NCBI GenBank assembly: GCA_001794055.1
Contig: MGJB01000017.1
Span: 1 to 64,000 of the forward strand
Reading direction: 5' to 3'
DNA length: 64,000 nt
Source: Candidatus Yanofskybacteria bacterium RIFCSPHIGHO2_01_FULL_41_26
GTDB lineage: Bacteria > Patescibacteria > Paceibacteria > 2-02-FULL-40-12 > GWA2-44-9
The translations under genes and the position numbers were made by a program. The stretch's first letter is position 1; each line of letters starts with the position of its first letter. The notes below the pieces were generated by a model. The model worked only from the letters and a program-made list of their open reading frames with translations, was not told the DNA's origin and did no database searches. Positions 1 to 8,646 of the stretch are shown in pieces.

Positions 1-1
1 C

Positions 2-76
2 GCGGAAGAAGTTGCGCGAGAACATGGTATATTAAAAGGTAATGAATTAATGTCAGGTGTTCGGATTGAGGGCTGA
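2..76 (+). CDS. 3' end of an unidentified gene (partial)
   Basis: The reading frame is open from the window edge and gives 24 residues ending HGILKGNELMSGVRIEG before a TGA stop. Only the C-terminus is visible and I do not recognise the family. The stop lies about 96 bases before thrS on the same strand, with no clear terminator between them. It is called coding because the frame is open from the edge and its composition looks like protein; chance cannot be excluded over so short a span. Confidence 0.4.
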   Translation, partial: AEEVAREHGILKGNELMSGVRIEG

Positions 77-172
77 ATTTAGGTAAACTCTACTAAAAAT
101 ACAATATAGGAGGTGTCAATATTTGTCAAGTCTTTTGATTTTTGCTCATATTTGTTATTCTAAATAGATTAT

Positions 173-1921
173 ATGAGCGAAAATAAAATTGAACATATAC
201 GACACTCTCTTGCTCACCTCTTGGGTGCGGCGGTTTTAGATTTGTATCCCGGCTCAAAACTTGCTATCGGTCCCGCCATTGATGACGGATTTTACTATGA
301 CATAGACATTCAGGGCGTGATTTCGGATAACGATCTGCCAAAAATTGAAAAGAAAATGCGCGAGCTACTCAAAACATGGAAAACCTTTGAGGGACGCGAA
401 GTTACATCATTGGAAGCCAAAGAACTTTTCAAAGATAATCCTTACAAAAATGAGATCATTGAGGAACTCTCTGACAAAGGCGAAAAAATCACACTATACA
501 CTTCGGGCAAATTCACCGACCTCTGCCGCGGCGGCCACGTTGAAAGTGTTAGAGATATTAAACCCGATATGTTCAAACTCTCCCGCGTAGCGGGCGCCTA
601 CTGGCGTGGAAGTGAAAAAAATCCCCAGTTAACCCGCATTTACGGCTGGGCTTTTAATTCCAAAAAGGAACTGGGAGAATACGTCGCTATGCTTGAGGAA
701 GCTAAAAAACGTGACCACAAAAAACTCGGTCCAGAATTGGATCTATTTCTAATCGACGAAGTAGTGGGTAAAGGATTGCCAATGTGGACCCCAAAAGGAA
801 CTATCATTAAATTTGAGTTAGAAAATTTTACCCGTGAACTTGAAAAGAAATGTGGCTACGAACATGTTTCAACGCCCTACTTAGGTGGAGAAAAACTGTA
901 TCAAATGTCTGGCCATCTCGATCATTATTCCCAGAATATGTATGCACCTATCGATATGGATGGCGATAAATTCTATCTTCGCCCAATGGCATGTCCGCAC
1001 CATATACGGATGTACCAACGACGACAATGGAGTTACAGAGAACTTCCTGTCCGCTATGCGGAAATAGCCGATTACAACCGCTATGAAAAATCGGGTGAGT
1101 TGATGGGTATGATTCGTGTCCGCAAATTCCAGTTGACCGATGCTCATCTGTTCGTTACTCCGGAAGGATTAAAAGATGAGTTCAAGCGTGTAGCTGGCAT
1201 GATAATCGAAGGCATGAAAGCATTCGGTTTACTTGGTATCGTTTCTTATCGTTTTTCCAAACGCAATCCGGAAAATAAAGAAAAATATTACCCAGATGAT
1301 GAACTTTGGAATCAGGCCGAATCCACAATGAAAGAGGCTCTAGACGAAATTGGAATTTCATATAAAGAAGCTCTTGACGAAGCAGCTTTTTATGGACCCA
1401 AGCTCGATATCCAGGCAAAAAACGCCAACGGCAAAGAAGATACTCTGTTTACGGCTCAAATCGATTTTCTTCTACCTGAAAAATTCAACATGGAATACAT
1501 TGCTGCTGACGGTTCCAAGAAAAGGCCAGTAATGATCCACCGCTCTACAATCGGAAGTCTTGAGCGAACTTTTGCATTTCTTATCGAACACTATGCAGGT
1601 GCTTTTCCAGTTTGGCTATCCCCCGTTCAAGCCGTGATCTTACCCATTTCCGATAATCAAAATGAGTGGGCCGAAAAAGTTTATGAGGAATTAAAAGCCG
1701 AAGGCATCCGTGTAGAAGTAGACAAGAACAATGAAACATTGGGTAAGAAAATAAGAGCAGCAGAACTTCAAAAAATCCCCTATCTTCTCGTTATAGGAGA
1801 AAAAGAAGAAAAGGCAAAATCTGTCGCTGTCCGCCAAAGAAGCAAGGGCGACATGGGCCAGTTAAAATTGGAAAAATTTATAAAAAAAATAAAAGAGGAG
1901 ATAATAACAAAAAAACCCTGA
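173..1921 (+). CDS. thrS: Threonyl-tRNA synthetase, lacking the N-terminal TGS domain
   Basis: Class II synthetase charging tRNA-Thr in the cytoplasm. The 582-residue protein starts directly in the editing (SAD) domain: H11 and H15 of HSLAHLL and C118/H122 of DLCRGGH are the conserved editing-site residues. The catalytic core follows, with motif 2 around RPMACPHHIRMYQRRQWSYR, and then a C-terminal anticodon-binding domain (about residues 485-580). E. coli ThrRS has about 640 residues; the missing part is the N-terminal TGS domain, and no in-frame start upstream could restore it. No Shine-Dalgarno precedes the ATG; a TAAATA hexamer at 161-166 lies exactly 6 bases upstream, fitting a leaderless mRNA. 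The stop codon lies in a hairpin shared with the convergent gene. Confidence 0.97.
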   Translation: MSENKIEHIRHSLAHLLGAAVLDLYPGSKLAIGPAIDDGFYYDIDIQGVISDNDLPKIEKKMRELLKTWKTFEGREVTSLEAKELFKDNPYKNEIIEELSDKGEKITLYTSGKFTDLCRGGHVESVRDIKPDMFKLSRVAGAYWRGSEKNPQLTRIYGWAFNSKKELGEYVAMLEEAKKRDHKKLGPELDLFLIDEVVGKGLPMWTPKGTIIKFELENFTRELEKKCGYEHVSTPYLGGEKLYQMSGHLDHYSQNMYAPIDMDGDKFYLRPMACPHHIRMYQRRQWSYRELPVRYAEIADYNRYEKSGELMGMIRVRKFQLTDAHLFVTPEGLKDEFKRVAGMIIEGMKAFGLLGIVSYRFSKRNPENKEKYYPDDELWNQAESTMKEALDEIGISYKEALDEAAFYGPKLDIQAKNANGKEDTLFTAQIDFLLPEKFNMEYIAADGSKKRPVMIHRSTIGSLERTFAFLIEHYAGAFPVWLSPVQAVILPISDNQNEWAEKVYEELKAEGIRVEVDKNNETLGKKIRAAELQKIPYLLVIGEKEEKAKSVAVRQRSKGDMGQLKLEKFIKKIKEEIITKKP

Positions 1922-1931
1922 TCACTCAGGG
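1912..1931 (-). terminator. Hairpin terminator covering the stop codons of two convergent genes
   Basis: CCCTGA (1916-1921), loop TCAC, TCAGGG (1926-1931). The TGA of thrS and the TGA of the minus-strand membrane gene both lie in the stem. On the minus strand it is followed by a run of seven T, so it mainly terminates the minus-strand gene. Confidence 0.75.
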
Positions 1932-2351
1932 CTTTACATTCACACTAGAATTTGCAGCAAACGGCAGGGCTAAAAGAACAAGGGCAACAGCAATCCAACC
2001 ATTTTTATTAAGAGCCTCTCCTGCCATAAGTCTAATAAATAATATTGAAACTAGAATAGAAGTCGCATGTCCCACTATAAGGGCCGAAGATAGTCCGTTA
2101 AAGTTTTCCACCGACATTTTGTAGCTATAAGCAACCAAAATTGTTGCAGGAATATAACAAAACAGAGCATTAAATACCCAGACAGACATTGTAAATGTCG
2201 GCAACCCTTCAAAAACGTGTCTCAAGAATGGTACCTTATAGTTTCCTGATTTTATCTTAGAAAAAAGAAATCGAAAATTAAAAAAATTAAACCACAGACC
2301 GGTAATAATCGATAAGCCCAGGATTGGCAGGATTTTTAAAAGATCTCGCAC
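1926..2351 (-). CDS. Small integral membrane protein, unknown function
   Basis: 141 residues with about four hydrophobic segments (near 5-25, 50-75, 88-110 and 118-135). I do not recognise a family or any catalytic motif. It converges on thrS and their stop codons share one hairpin. The preceding minus-strand gene (2454-3053) also encodes a membrane protein, but a strong terminator separates them, so they are probably separate transcripts. Confidence 0.65.
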   Translation of the reverse strand: MRDLLKILPILGLSIITGLWFNFFNFRFLFSKIKSGNYKVPFLRHVFEGLPTFTMSVWVFNALFCYIPATILVAYSYKMSVENFNGLSSALIVGHATSILVSILFIRLMAGEALNKNGWIAVALVLLALPFAANSSVNVKP

Positions 2352-2423
2352 TGCATCTCCGTATCTCGATTGATGGAAGATTTAAGTTACCTTATATTAA
2401 TCCCCCTCTAACGTCAACCGAAA

Positions 2424-2451
2424 AACAAAAAAGTCCTAATTTAGGACTTTT
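2424..2451 (-). terminator. Rho-independent terminator after the 2454-3053 gene
   Basis: Ten-base-pair perfect stem (2429-2438 with 2442-2451) with a 3-base loop, followed on the minus strand by TTTTTTGTTTTT. It begins 3 bases after the stop codon. Confidence 0.85.
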
Positions 2452-2453
2452 AA

Positions 2454-3053
2454 CTAGAGGACCCAGCTCCAGCCGTAAACCATCCCGATTGTTTTCAAAA
2501 AGTTGCCAACAGACAGGGCAATAAAGCCCATTTTCCACCTGGCGCTTCCGCACAATACATCCGGTATTACACGAAAACCAGGAATCGGGATCAAACCGAA
2601 GATAAACATCATAAACATTCCTCCGCTTTTCAGGACAAAGATGAGCCACTTGAACACTCTGTCTATATTTCTAAAAAGCCATACTTTGGAAACCGGCTCT
2701 TCGTAATACTCTTTGTTGTCCGTAAGTTTTAAATACTTTCTAGTAAGGCGTATCTCGAGGCCTTCTACAAAATTATCTGCCCTCTCCTCACCTTTTAACT
2801 TCCTGACAAATTCTTTATCTTTGAGCCACTTTTCGACGACCAATCCTCTCAGCCCCGACCATCCTGTATAGCCGCCTAACATTTCAAGGAAGCCAATGAA
2901 ACCGACGACAAACACCACCCACGGCTTTGAATGATTATTTAACAGAAGTATTGGCGTAATAACCAGATCTGGGTTGAAATACGATATGTAATATACGCCA
3001 GCAAGAAGGAAAACTGACCAAAGTTCAAGAAGTTTGGCTATTTTCTTCCTCAC
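2454..3053 (-). CDS. Membrane protein, possibly VTT/DedA-like
   Basis: 199 residues with hydrophobic segments at about 8-30, 42-65, 135-160 and 175-195 and a charged cytoplasmic loop between them. The C-terminal third, with FGLIPIPGFRVIPDVLCGS followed by a hydrophobic helix, resembles the Pro-Gly re-entrant region of VTT/DedA (SNARE-associated Golgi) proteins, but the match is by eye and partial. No enzyme motif is visible. The gene is monocistronic, with its own terminator, and is divergent from miaA across a short gap. Confidence 0.65.
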   Translation of the reverse strand: MRKKIAKLLELWSVFLLAGVYYISYFNPDLVITPILLLNNHSKPWVVFVVGFIGFLEMLGGYTGWSGLRGLVVEKWLKDKEFVRKLKGEERADNFVEGLEIRLTRKYLKLTDNKEYYEEPVSKVWLFRNIDRVFKWLIFVLKSGGMFMMFIFGLIPIPGFRVIPDVLCGSARWKMGFIALSVGNFLKTIGMVYGWSWVL

Positions 3054-3103
3054 ATGCTAACATCCTTTATTGGGAAGAAGCTTCATCTATATTACCATTT
3101 TCA

Positions 3104-4066
3104 ATGACCAAAATCAATCCAACGAAAATTATTGTCATCGTCGGCCCGACTGCGTCAGGAAAATCAGGCCTGGGAATTAAGTTGGCTAAAAAGTTTAACG
3201 GCGAAATAATATCTGCCGATTCCCGGCAGGTTTACCGCGGAATGGATATCGGAACCGGAAAGGTCTCAAAAAAAGAGCAGAAAATTGTGTCCCATCATTT
3301 GATAGATGTTGCTTCGCCTAAAAAGCAATTCACTGCAGACGACTTTAAAAAATTGGGAGAGAAATCGCTCAAAGAAATACTTGCCAAAGAGAAAGTCCCC
3401 ATAGTTGTCGGGGGTACGGGGTTTTATATTGATGTCCTGCTCGGTCGAATGTCGGTCGTCGAAGTCCCTCCCAACAAAAAACTCCGCGCGCGATTCGACA
3501 AGTTCAACGTTGAGTATCTTTTCAAGATGCTCAAAAGATTAGATCCTGGACGCGCAAAAACCATCGATCGTCATAATAAACGCCGCCTTATGCGCGCCCT
3601 GGAGATAGTCGACTTAATCGGAAAAGTTCCTTCTCTTAATACTAACTACTCGCTACTTACTACTGGTTACGACATTTTGTGGCTGGGTTTAAAACCTAAA
3701 AATTTAGAAAAGAGGATCAAACTACGCTTACATAAGAGATTGAAACAAGGAATGGTTAAGGAAGTTAGAAATCTTTTAAAGTCCGGGGTAAGCAAAAAAC
3801 GCCTCTACGATCTCGGCCTTGAATACCGCCAAATATCGGAATATTTGGCAAGTGAAAAGTTTAAAGTTAAAAGTTTAAATAATTTTAAAAAGTCAGAATA
3901 TCACCAAAAACTACTGCGAGAAATTATAAAATATTCAAAACGCCAAATGACCTGGTTCAAGAGAAACAAAGAGATTCACTGGCTTGCCCCAAGTGGAGTC
4001 GAGGGGATAAAAAACAAAAAAGAAGCGGAGAAGTTAATCAGAAAGTTTATTTCTCCTCTTCCTTAA
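3104..4066 (+). CDS. miaA: tRNA dimethylallyltransferase
   Basis: Transfers the dimethylallyl group to A37 of tRNAs reading UNN codons. The P-loop GPTASGKSGLG is near residues 14-24, followed by SADSRQVYRGMDIGTGK, the SHHLIDV segment and GGTGFYID, all family hallmarks; 320 residues is a normal length. Two stretches look like repeat DNA read in frame: residues about 178-188 (TNYSLLTTGY, from the TACTTACTACT-type sequence at 3641-3669) and APSGVEG near the C-terminus (palindrome 3987-4006). A TATATT hexamer 10 bases before the ATG suggests a very short leader. The 3' end overlaps the convergent gene 4047-4274 by 20 bases. Confidence 0.96.
   Translation: MTKINPTKIIVIVGPTASGKSGLGIKLAKKFNGEIISADSRQVYRGMDIGTGKVSKKEQKIVSHHLIDVASPKKQFTADDFKKLGEKSLKEILAKEKVPIVVGGTGFYIDVLLGRMSVVEVPPNKKLRARFDKFNVEYLFKMLKRLDPGRAKTIDRHNKRRLMRALEIVDLIGKVPSLNTNYSLLTTGYDILWLGLKPKNLEKRIKLRLHKRLKQGMVKEVRNLLKSGVSKKRLYDLGLEYRQISEYLASEKFKVKSLNNFKKSEYHQKLLREIIKYSKRQMTWFKRNKEIHWLAPSGVEGIKNKKEAEKLIRKFISPLP
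3987..4006. repeat. Diverged copy of the CCCTGAGC-N-CGAAGGG palindrome, inside miaA
   Basis: CCCCAAGTGGAGTCGAGGGG. Same layout as the copies at 5440, 37396, 43543 and 43596, with diverged stem bases. It is translated in frame as part of APSGVEG. Confidence 0.5.
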
Positions 4067-4274
4067 TGGCTGAGTCGCTAGGGCCAAGAATTTCCCCTTC
4101 TGCAGGTATTGTTCTCTCGGAAACATATTTTCGATCCCGCTGAGCCATTATCTGCTCATGGCGTTCTCTGGCCATTCTTTCCTGCTCCTTTTGATCGGCC
4201 CTGAACGCGCTTTTTGCCATATCTTCCCTTTGTTCGCTCCAATTAACCAGTCTAATAAAAAACTTTTTAATCAT
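4047..4274 (-). CDS. Short charged hypothetical protein, coupled to gatB
   Basis: 75 residues, beginning MIKKFFIRLVNW and then strongly charged and probably helical (many E, R, Q and K). No family recognised. Its ATG lies one base after the gatB TGA, so translational coupling is likely, and its 3' end overlaps the convergent miaA by 20 bases. The tight packing and plausible composition argue for a real gene, but it is short and unverified. Confidence 0.5.
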   Translation of the reverse strand: MIKKFFIRLVNWSEQREDMAKSAFRADQKEQERMARERHEQIMAQRDRKYVSERTIPAEGEILGPSDSAIKEEEK

Positions 4275-4275
4275 A

Positions 4276-5790
4276 TCATTTAAGCTTTTGTTTTAATATT
4301 TCTTCGACCATTTGAGGATTGGCTTTGCCGTCTGATTCTCGCATTACCATACCTATCAAAAATTTAAGCGAAGCTTCTTTTCCTTTTTTATAATCCTCTA
4401 CTGCCTGGCCGTTATTTGCAATCACTTTATCCACTGATTGTTGCAGTTCTGAGATACTGGATATTTGAGTTAATCCTTTTATTTCAATTATTTTATCGGG
4501 GGGAGTGCCAGTCTCAAACATTTCTCCAAGAACTCCTACTGCAACAGTTGAAGATATCTGTGCGTGAAATATAAACATTATTAAACGAGCAAACATTTCA
4601 GGCGTAACTTTTGTATCTTCTGGTTCGGCAGAAACATTTTCTACCATTCTGTTGAAATTAGTTATGAGATAATTTGCAGCCAATTTCAGTAATTTTGGAT
4701 TTTCATTCTCTGGTGGTTTTTCTAAGTGAGAGAACTTATCAAATGACAACAACTCACTCACTACGTGCTCAAAATAGTCTCCCAACGACTTATTAACCGT
4801 AAACACCTCTACATCGTGGTCTGGTAAATTATATTGCCTCCTGAACCGTTCCCTCCTTGCCTGGGGCAATTCCAATACTCCTTCCCCGATGGCCTGGATT
4901 TGAGCCGATGTAAATTTAAGCGGGGGCAGATCAGGCTCTGGAAAATATCTATAATCGTGAGCTTCTTCTTTTGAACGCTGGCTTATGGTCACTTTTTTTG
5001 AATCATCCCAACCCCGGGTTTCCTGAACCACTTTCTCCTTCGCTTCAAGAAGTTCGGTTTGCCTTTTTATTTCATAATCAACACTGTCGGAAGCGGCTTT
5101 AGTGGAGTTAAGATTTTTAATCTCTACCTTTGTTCCAAAAACTGGCTTATAGTCTATAGTCGATCGGCTATTGTCCATTAGCGAAATATTGACCTCCACT
5201 CTCATCAGTCCTTTTTCCATATCGGCATCCGATACGCCAAGATATTTTAAAATTAATTGCAATTCTTCCGCGAATTTTTTGACTTCCAATCCTGTTTCGA
5301 AATCCGGTTCAGTGACAAGTTCCATCAACGGCACCCCCGCTCGGTTATAATCTACTAGAGAATAGTCCTCCCCGGGTAAATGCTGAAGTCGTCCAGCATC
5401 TTCCTCAAGATGTATTCGTGTTATGCGAATTCTCTTGAGCCCTGAGCTTGCCGAAGGGTCTCCTTTAATATCAAGCCAACCGCCTTCACAAAGTGGCTTT
5501 TGGTATTGAGTTATCTGATAACCTTTGGGCAGGTCGGGATAAAAATAGTTTTTTCTCTCAAAAAAAGTATCCCCTGCTATTTTGCAATTCAAAGCAAGAC
5601 CGGCCATGATTACTTTTTTGACGGCTTCGTAATTAGTGACCGGAAGTGTCCCCGGATGGCCCATACAAACTGGACATATGTTAATGTTCGGATGCTTTTC
5701 ATCCGGATCATTTAAAGAATCACAAAACATCTTGGTTTTGGTTTTGAGATCCGCGTGGACCTCTAATCCTATGACCGGCTTATATTTCAT
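4276..5790 (-). CDS. gatB: Asp/Glu-tRNA(Asn/Gln) amidotransferase subunit B
   Basis: Kinase-like subunit of GatCAB, which amidates mischarged Asp-tRNA(Asn) and Glu-tRNA(Gln). The opening KPVIGLEVHADLKTKTKMFC, FERKNYFYPDLPKGYQITQY and TRIHLEEDAG are GatB signatures, and the C-terminal tRNA-binding tail (GatB/YqeY-like) ends the 504 residues. A short loop before RITRIH is lengthened by GDPSASSGLK, which is encoded by a palindromic repeat (5440-5458). gatA and gatC are not in the window. Presence of this enzyme suggests indirect Gln- and/or Asn-tRNA synthesis. Confidence 0.97.
   Translation of the reverse strand: MKYKPVIGLEVHADLKTKTKMFCDSLNDPDEKHPNINICPVCMGHPGTLPVTNYEAVKKVIMAGLALNCKIAGDTFFERKNYFYPDLPKGYQITQYQKPLCEGGWLDIKGDPSASSGLKRIRITRIHLEEDAGRLQHLPGEDYSLVDYNRAGVPLMELVTEPDFETGLEVKKFAEELQLILKYLGVSDADMEKGLMRVEVNISLMDNSRSTIDYKPVFGTKVEIKNLNSTKAASDSVDYEIKRQTELLEAKEKVVQETRGWDDSKKVTISQRSKEEAHDYRYFPEPDLPPLKFTSAQIQAIGEGVLELPQARRERFRRQYNLPDHDVEVFTVNKSLGDYFEHVVSELLSFDKFSHLEKPPENENPKLLKLAANYLITNFNRMVENVSAEPEDTKVTPEMFARLIMFIFHAQISSTVAVGVLGEMFETGTPPDKIIEIKGLTQISSISELQQSVDKVIANNGQAVEDYKKGKEASLKFLIGMVMRESDGKANPQMVEEILKQKLK
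5440..5458. repeat. Palindromic element CCCTGAGC...CGAAGGG inside gatB
   Basis: CCCTGAGCTTGCCGAAGGG. Read in frame on the minus strand as PSASSG. One of five related copies in the window (others at 3987, 37396, 43543 and 43596). Confidence 0.75.
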
Positions 5791-5817
5791 TTATTAAAAA
5801 TAGCAGAATTCAGTCAT

Positions 5818-5841
5818 AAAAAAAAGCCCGCTTAGAACGGG
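5818..5841 (-). terminator. Rho-independent terminator after the ThyX-like gene
   Basis: On the minus strand, CCCGTT CTA AGCGGG followed by a C and nine T. The stem ends one base before the gene's stop codon at 5842. Confidence 0.8.
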
Positions 5842-7521
5842 TTATTCTTTCAACTTTGATTCTTTTCTTCTTTGAGCTGCTTCGGAGTCAGCTCGATTCC
5901 ATTGATATTCTTTATAATCGACGAATTCCATCAACGGAGCGATCAGTTGATCTTTTTTTAATAGCTCTCTATGCATTTCTTGAACCAACCTTCGATAATT
6001 GGGATGGCCTTGCGGAATAGTCCTAAGCTCCACAAGATGAAAAGCTTCTCTAAAATTCATGCCCATATACCAGCGGATATTGAATAGATTTAGTACGGCA
6101 TATTGAGCCGCATCAGGTCCGCAATGTTTTAACAAAAGATCATACAGCTGACGAGAACGCATGATACACTCTCTGAATTTTTTTTCAAATCCAGCATTAA
6201 TTACATCTTCAGGAATTTCCGGCTTTCCTAAATACGGAGTCAGTCTTTGGCGTTGCTGTGTCAACATGCGATGCCGCTGCAAATCTCGATAAATCCCGAA
6301 GTCGCCAATCAAATCAAAGGTTATCGGATAACCGAATTCCAAAGCTCGGCCCGGTTTATTGCGACGATTCCCTCGAACCTGCTTTCCTTTGCAATACAAC
6401 GCAATAATTTCTTGTTTTTTATCGAGCGGCAATGTTTGTGCCCACATGTATAGTTGCGCAAGTGAAAACTGTGTAAAAGGATACAAAACACTTGCAACAA
6501 CGAAACTATCCCACCTCCAATCTCCGTAAAATATTAAATGAACTTGAGGCTGATCACCGAACCCCCAAGGGTATCTTGTTTTTATTTCATCAGAAACTCT
6601 GGCAACAAATTCTTTCATATCTTCTCTTACCCTAATCAAGTATTTGTTTGGTTCCGCACGCTGAACATATCTAGGTATAACCACCGAAAGAGCCTTTTTG
6701 GCATCATGGCCGAGTTGCTGCATTTCTTGAAGCGGATGGCTCATTAGTTTAGTAAGCATGTTTTGAAATCCCCGACCTCCACCGGCAAAACCAACATTTG
6801 TCAGCGTTGCCGCAGGCAGTAATCCGCGAAGCGTATCGCACGTTTTGGTTTTTATGTCAGATTTATAAGTAGTCCTCCATGCTTGTTGGTCTTGAGCATA
6901 AATTAATTCAGCCAGCTTGTGCTTTTTTGGATCATCTGGAACAACCGCATATTCGGCTTCAGTCTCAGGTTTCAAATTAATATAAAACTCGGTCAGATGC
7001 GGAATGAGATTCGTATATGTTTGAAAAATAAAATCCATAGCTTCTTCGTACTGGGGCAACAATCCTGCATCTTCAACTTCTTTAGGACGCAAGTAGCGAA
7101 ACTTTCCATTTCTGTCACGCTGGCCATAAACCACATAACGACTAGACTGTTCAATGGGTGAAATGTCAATTCTGCAATCTTCAGTTTCTTTTGTGGCTAG
7201 ATTCGAGACATTTTCGCAGGCAAGATGAGCTTTTTCTTGTTCACCGACAGATTCGTCTCCAAATGCAATAAGAATTCTCTCGATCAACCCGTCTAACTTT
7301 TGTCTGTTTATTTCTCCGTTCTCATCAACAAACTCCCTCAACAGGGTCACTCGCGCTCCCCCGGCAGCTCGAGAATAACGAGCAAATAGTGCCCCGGCTA
7401 ATCCCGCCAAGGACGGTAAAAGTGTATAGATATTGTGAGTTGGATTGGGGTCACTTACAAACCTGCGCAATATTTCTATTTCCCGTTCATTGAATATCGG
7501 ATCGTAGATAGTACCTTCCAT
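5842..7521 (-). CDS. Double-length ThyX-like flavin-dependent thymidylate synthase
   Basis: 559 residues, about twice a usual ThyX. ThyX methylates dUMP to dTMP using FAD, NADPH and methylene-tetrahydrofolate. The N-terminal half keeps the SPIEQSSRYV part of the signature (residues 121-130) but has DCR where RHR is expected; the C-terminal half keeps QRHRML (415-420) but has no SxRY. The two halves therefore look like a tandem duplication in which each carries part of the motif. The next gene downstream is thymidylate kinase, which supports a dTMP role. A good Shine-Dalgarno (AAGGAG) precedes the ATG. Catalysis itself is inferred. Confidence 0.8.
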   Translation of the reverse strand: MEGTIYDPIFNEREIEILRRFVSDPNPTHNIYTLLPSLAGLAGALFARYSRAAGGARVTLLREFVDENGEINRQKLDGLIERILIAFGDESVGEQEKAHLACENVSNLATKETEDCRIDISPIEQSSRYVVYGQRDRNGKFRYLRPKEVEDAGLLPQYEEAMDFIFQTYTNLIPHLTEFYINLKPETEAEYAVVPDDPKKHKLAELIYAQDQQAWRTTYKSDIKTKTCDTLRGLLPAATLTNVGFAGGGRGFQNMLTKLMSHPLQEMQQLGHDAKKALSVVIPRYVQRAEPNKYLIRVREDMKEFVARVSDEIKTRYPWGFGDQPQVHLIFYGDWRWDSFVVASVLYPFTQFSLAQLYMWAQTLPLDKKQEIIALYCKGKQVRGNRRNKPGRALEFGYPITFDLIGDFGIYRDLQRHRMLTQQRQRLTPYLGKPEIPEDVINAGFEKKFRECIMRSRQLYDLLLKHCGPDAAQYAVLNLFNIRWYMGMNFREAFHLVELRTIPQGHPNYRRLVQEMHRELLKKDQLIAPLMEFVDYKEYQWNRADSEAAQRRKESKLKE

Positions 7522-7578
7522 CCGAATCTCCTTGTTAATGTTCTAAGCGTTTAGATATGGTATCAGAAATTTATCAAT

Positions 7579-7608
7579 AAAAAAAGCCCTGCCACAATAG
7601 GGCCAGGG
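7579..7608 (-). terminator. Terminator after thymidylate kinase
   Basis: CCCTG and CAGGG arms (7587-7591 and 7604-7608); on the minus strand the stem is followed by CTTTTTTT. It lies about 10 bases past the tmk stop codon. Confidence 0.7.
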
Positions 7609-7617
7609 ACAAATATT

Positions 7618-8382
7618 TTATCTAATGATTCCGTGCTGTATGAGCAAGCGCCAAATATCCTGATTAATTTCTTTAGGATCTCTAAAAACAATTTTTCCAT
7701 CACTGTCAGTCGCCCACACCCTAACCGTTTCCCAGTATTCCTTAAAAAGATTGGCGGCTTCAAGATAGGAATTTTTTGAGTCTCTCATAAAATCGTCGTT
7801 GACTTCATAGCCATCCATGGCAATACCTTGCAACTTTCTCTGTTTTCGTTTAGTGTTCAAGGCCAAATCAGAATCAACATCCAATAAAATTACCAGATCG
7901 GGGCGTGGAATTTTGTAAAAACAATATTCCTGTTCAACCGCCCATTTCATAAAAGCTTTTCTTTCGTCTTGGTCTCTTATCTTGGCGCCTTGATGACCAA
8001 GATTGGATTCTACATAACGATTTGAGATGACAATATTGCCAGACCGCAGGCTGTCCCATAAGTTTGGTTTATCTTTTGGTTCTTCTGAAAAAGCAGCATC
8101 ATATCTCTCAAGAGCATAAAATTGGCTGGCAATACGGGGATCAATCTCAGTAGAAGATCCATAACCTTGTTCAAACCCAAATTCTTTCTTGCGCAGATGT
8201 TTTCTCACAAAATAAGAAGCTGGATTACCTTCGGGAGGTTGGCCATAGCTGGGAAAATCTCTTTGAATTACCCTAAAACCACAACCTCTTAATCTTTTTG
8301 CAATCAAATCCGTAGCTATAGTTTTTCCACAGCCATCTGCACCTTCAATAACAACAAGCTTACCACTTTGCCCTGAAGACAT
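7618..8382 (-). CDS. tmk: Thymidylate kinase
   Basis: Phosphorylates dTMP to dTDP. The P-loop IEGADGCGKTIATDLIAKRL lies near residues 12-31. ISNRYVESNLGHQGAK corresponds to the usual DRY segment (here NRY), and RPDLVILLDVD is the Walker-B-like strand. At 254 residues it is longer than the usual 210 or so, with extra sequence around 40-70 and in the C-terminal part. A Shine-Dalgarno (AAGGA) precedes the ATG. It lies upstream of the ThyX-like gene on the same strand; the intervening terminator suggests separate transcripts, although the functions are consecutive. Confidence 0.92.
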   Translation of the reverse strand: MSSGQSGKLVVIEGADGCGKTIATDLIAKRLRGCGFRVIQRDFPSYGQPPEGNPASYFVRKHLRKKEFGFEQGYGSSTEIDPRIASQFYALERYDAAFSEEPKDKPNLWDSLRSGNIVISNRYVESNLGHQGAKIRDQDERKAFMKWAVEQEYCFYKIPRPDLVILLDVDSDLALNTKRKQRKLQGIAMDGYEVNDDFMRDSKNSYLEAANLFKEYWETVRVWATDSDGKIVFRDPKEINQDIWRLLIQHGIIR

Positions 8383-8454
8383 ATTTTCCTTTTTTAAAGG
8401 TTCTAATTTGTCTTAGAATTTTACTCTTAAAAAACAAGCGTGGCAAATGTGGAC

Positions 8455-8489
8455 AATCAAAAAATCACCGACTCGGTGATTTTTTGATT
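8455..8489. terminator. Bidirectional hairpin terminator
   Basis: A 16-17 bp perfect stem (AATCAAAAAATCACCGA with its complement) with A and T runs on both sides, usable in either direction. It lies directly downstream of the rplK remnant in the rplK direction. Confidence 0.85.
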
Positions 8490-8494
8490 TAACT

Positions 8495-8545
8495 TTACTT
8501 CACCTCTATCCCCATACTACGGGCAGTGCCCTCTATAAAGTTCGC
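8495..8545 (-). pseudogene. Orphan duplicate of the rplK 3' end
   Basis: Read on the minus strand this gives NFIEGTARSMGIEVK then TAA. The last 13 residues are identical to the C-terminus of the intact L11 at 9466-9888. 26 bases are identical (8505-8530 and 9476-9501), and the final codons differ only synonymously (GAG GTG AAG here, GAA GTT AAA there). Upstream of the match there are in-frame stops, so it is not a working gene. It is either the displaced original end of rplK after an insertion, or what remains of a duplication. Confidence 0.85.
8505..8530. repeat. Direct repeat copy A (rplK 3' end)
   Basis: 26-base exact repeat starting TCTATCCCCATACTACGGG; copy B is at 9476-9501. The pair brackets the genes at 8647-9141 and 9155-9427 like attachment sites or a target duplication. 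Confidence 0.9.
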
Positions 8546-8646
8546 AAAAAGCGCTTATTACAAAAAACTGACTAAATAGCTGACTTTTGTTTCCGCCTCG
8601 GAGGAGCAATAATTAGTCTATCTCCCCACCGAGATGGAAACTGTTT

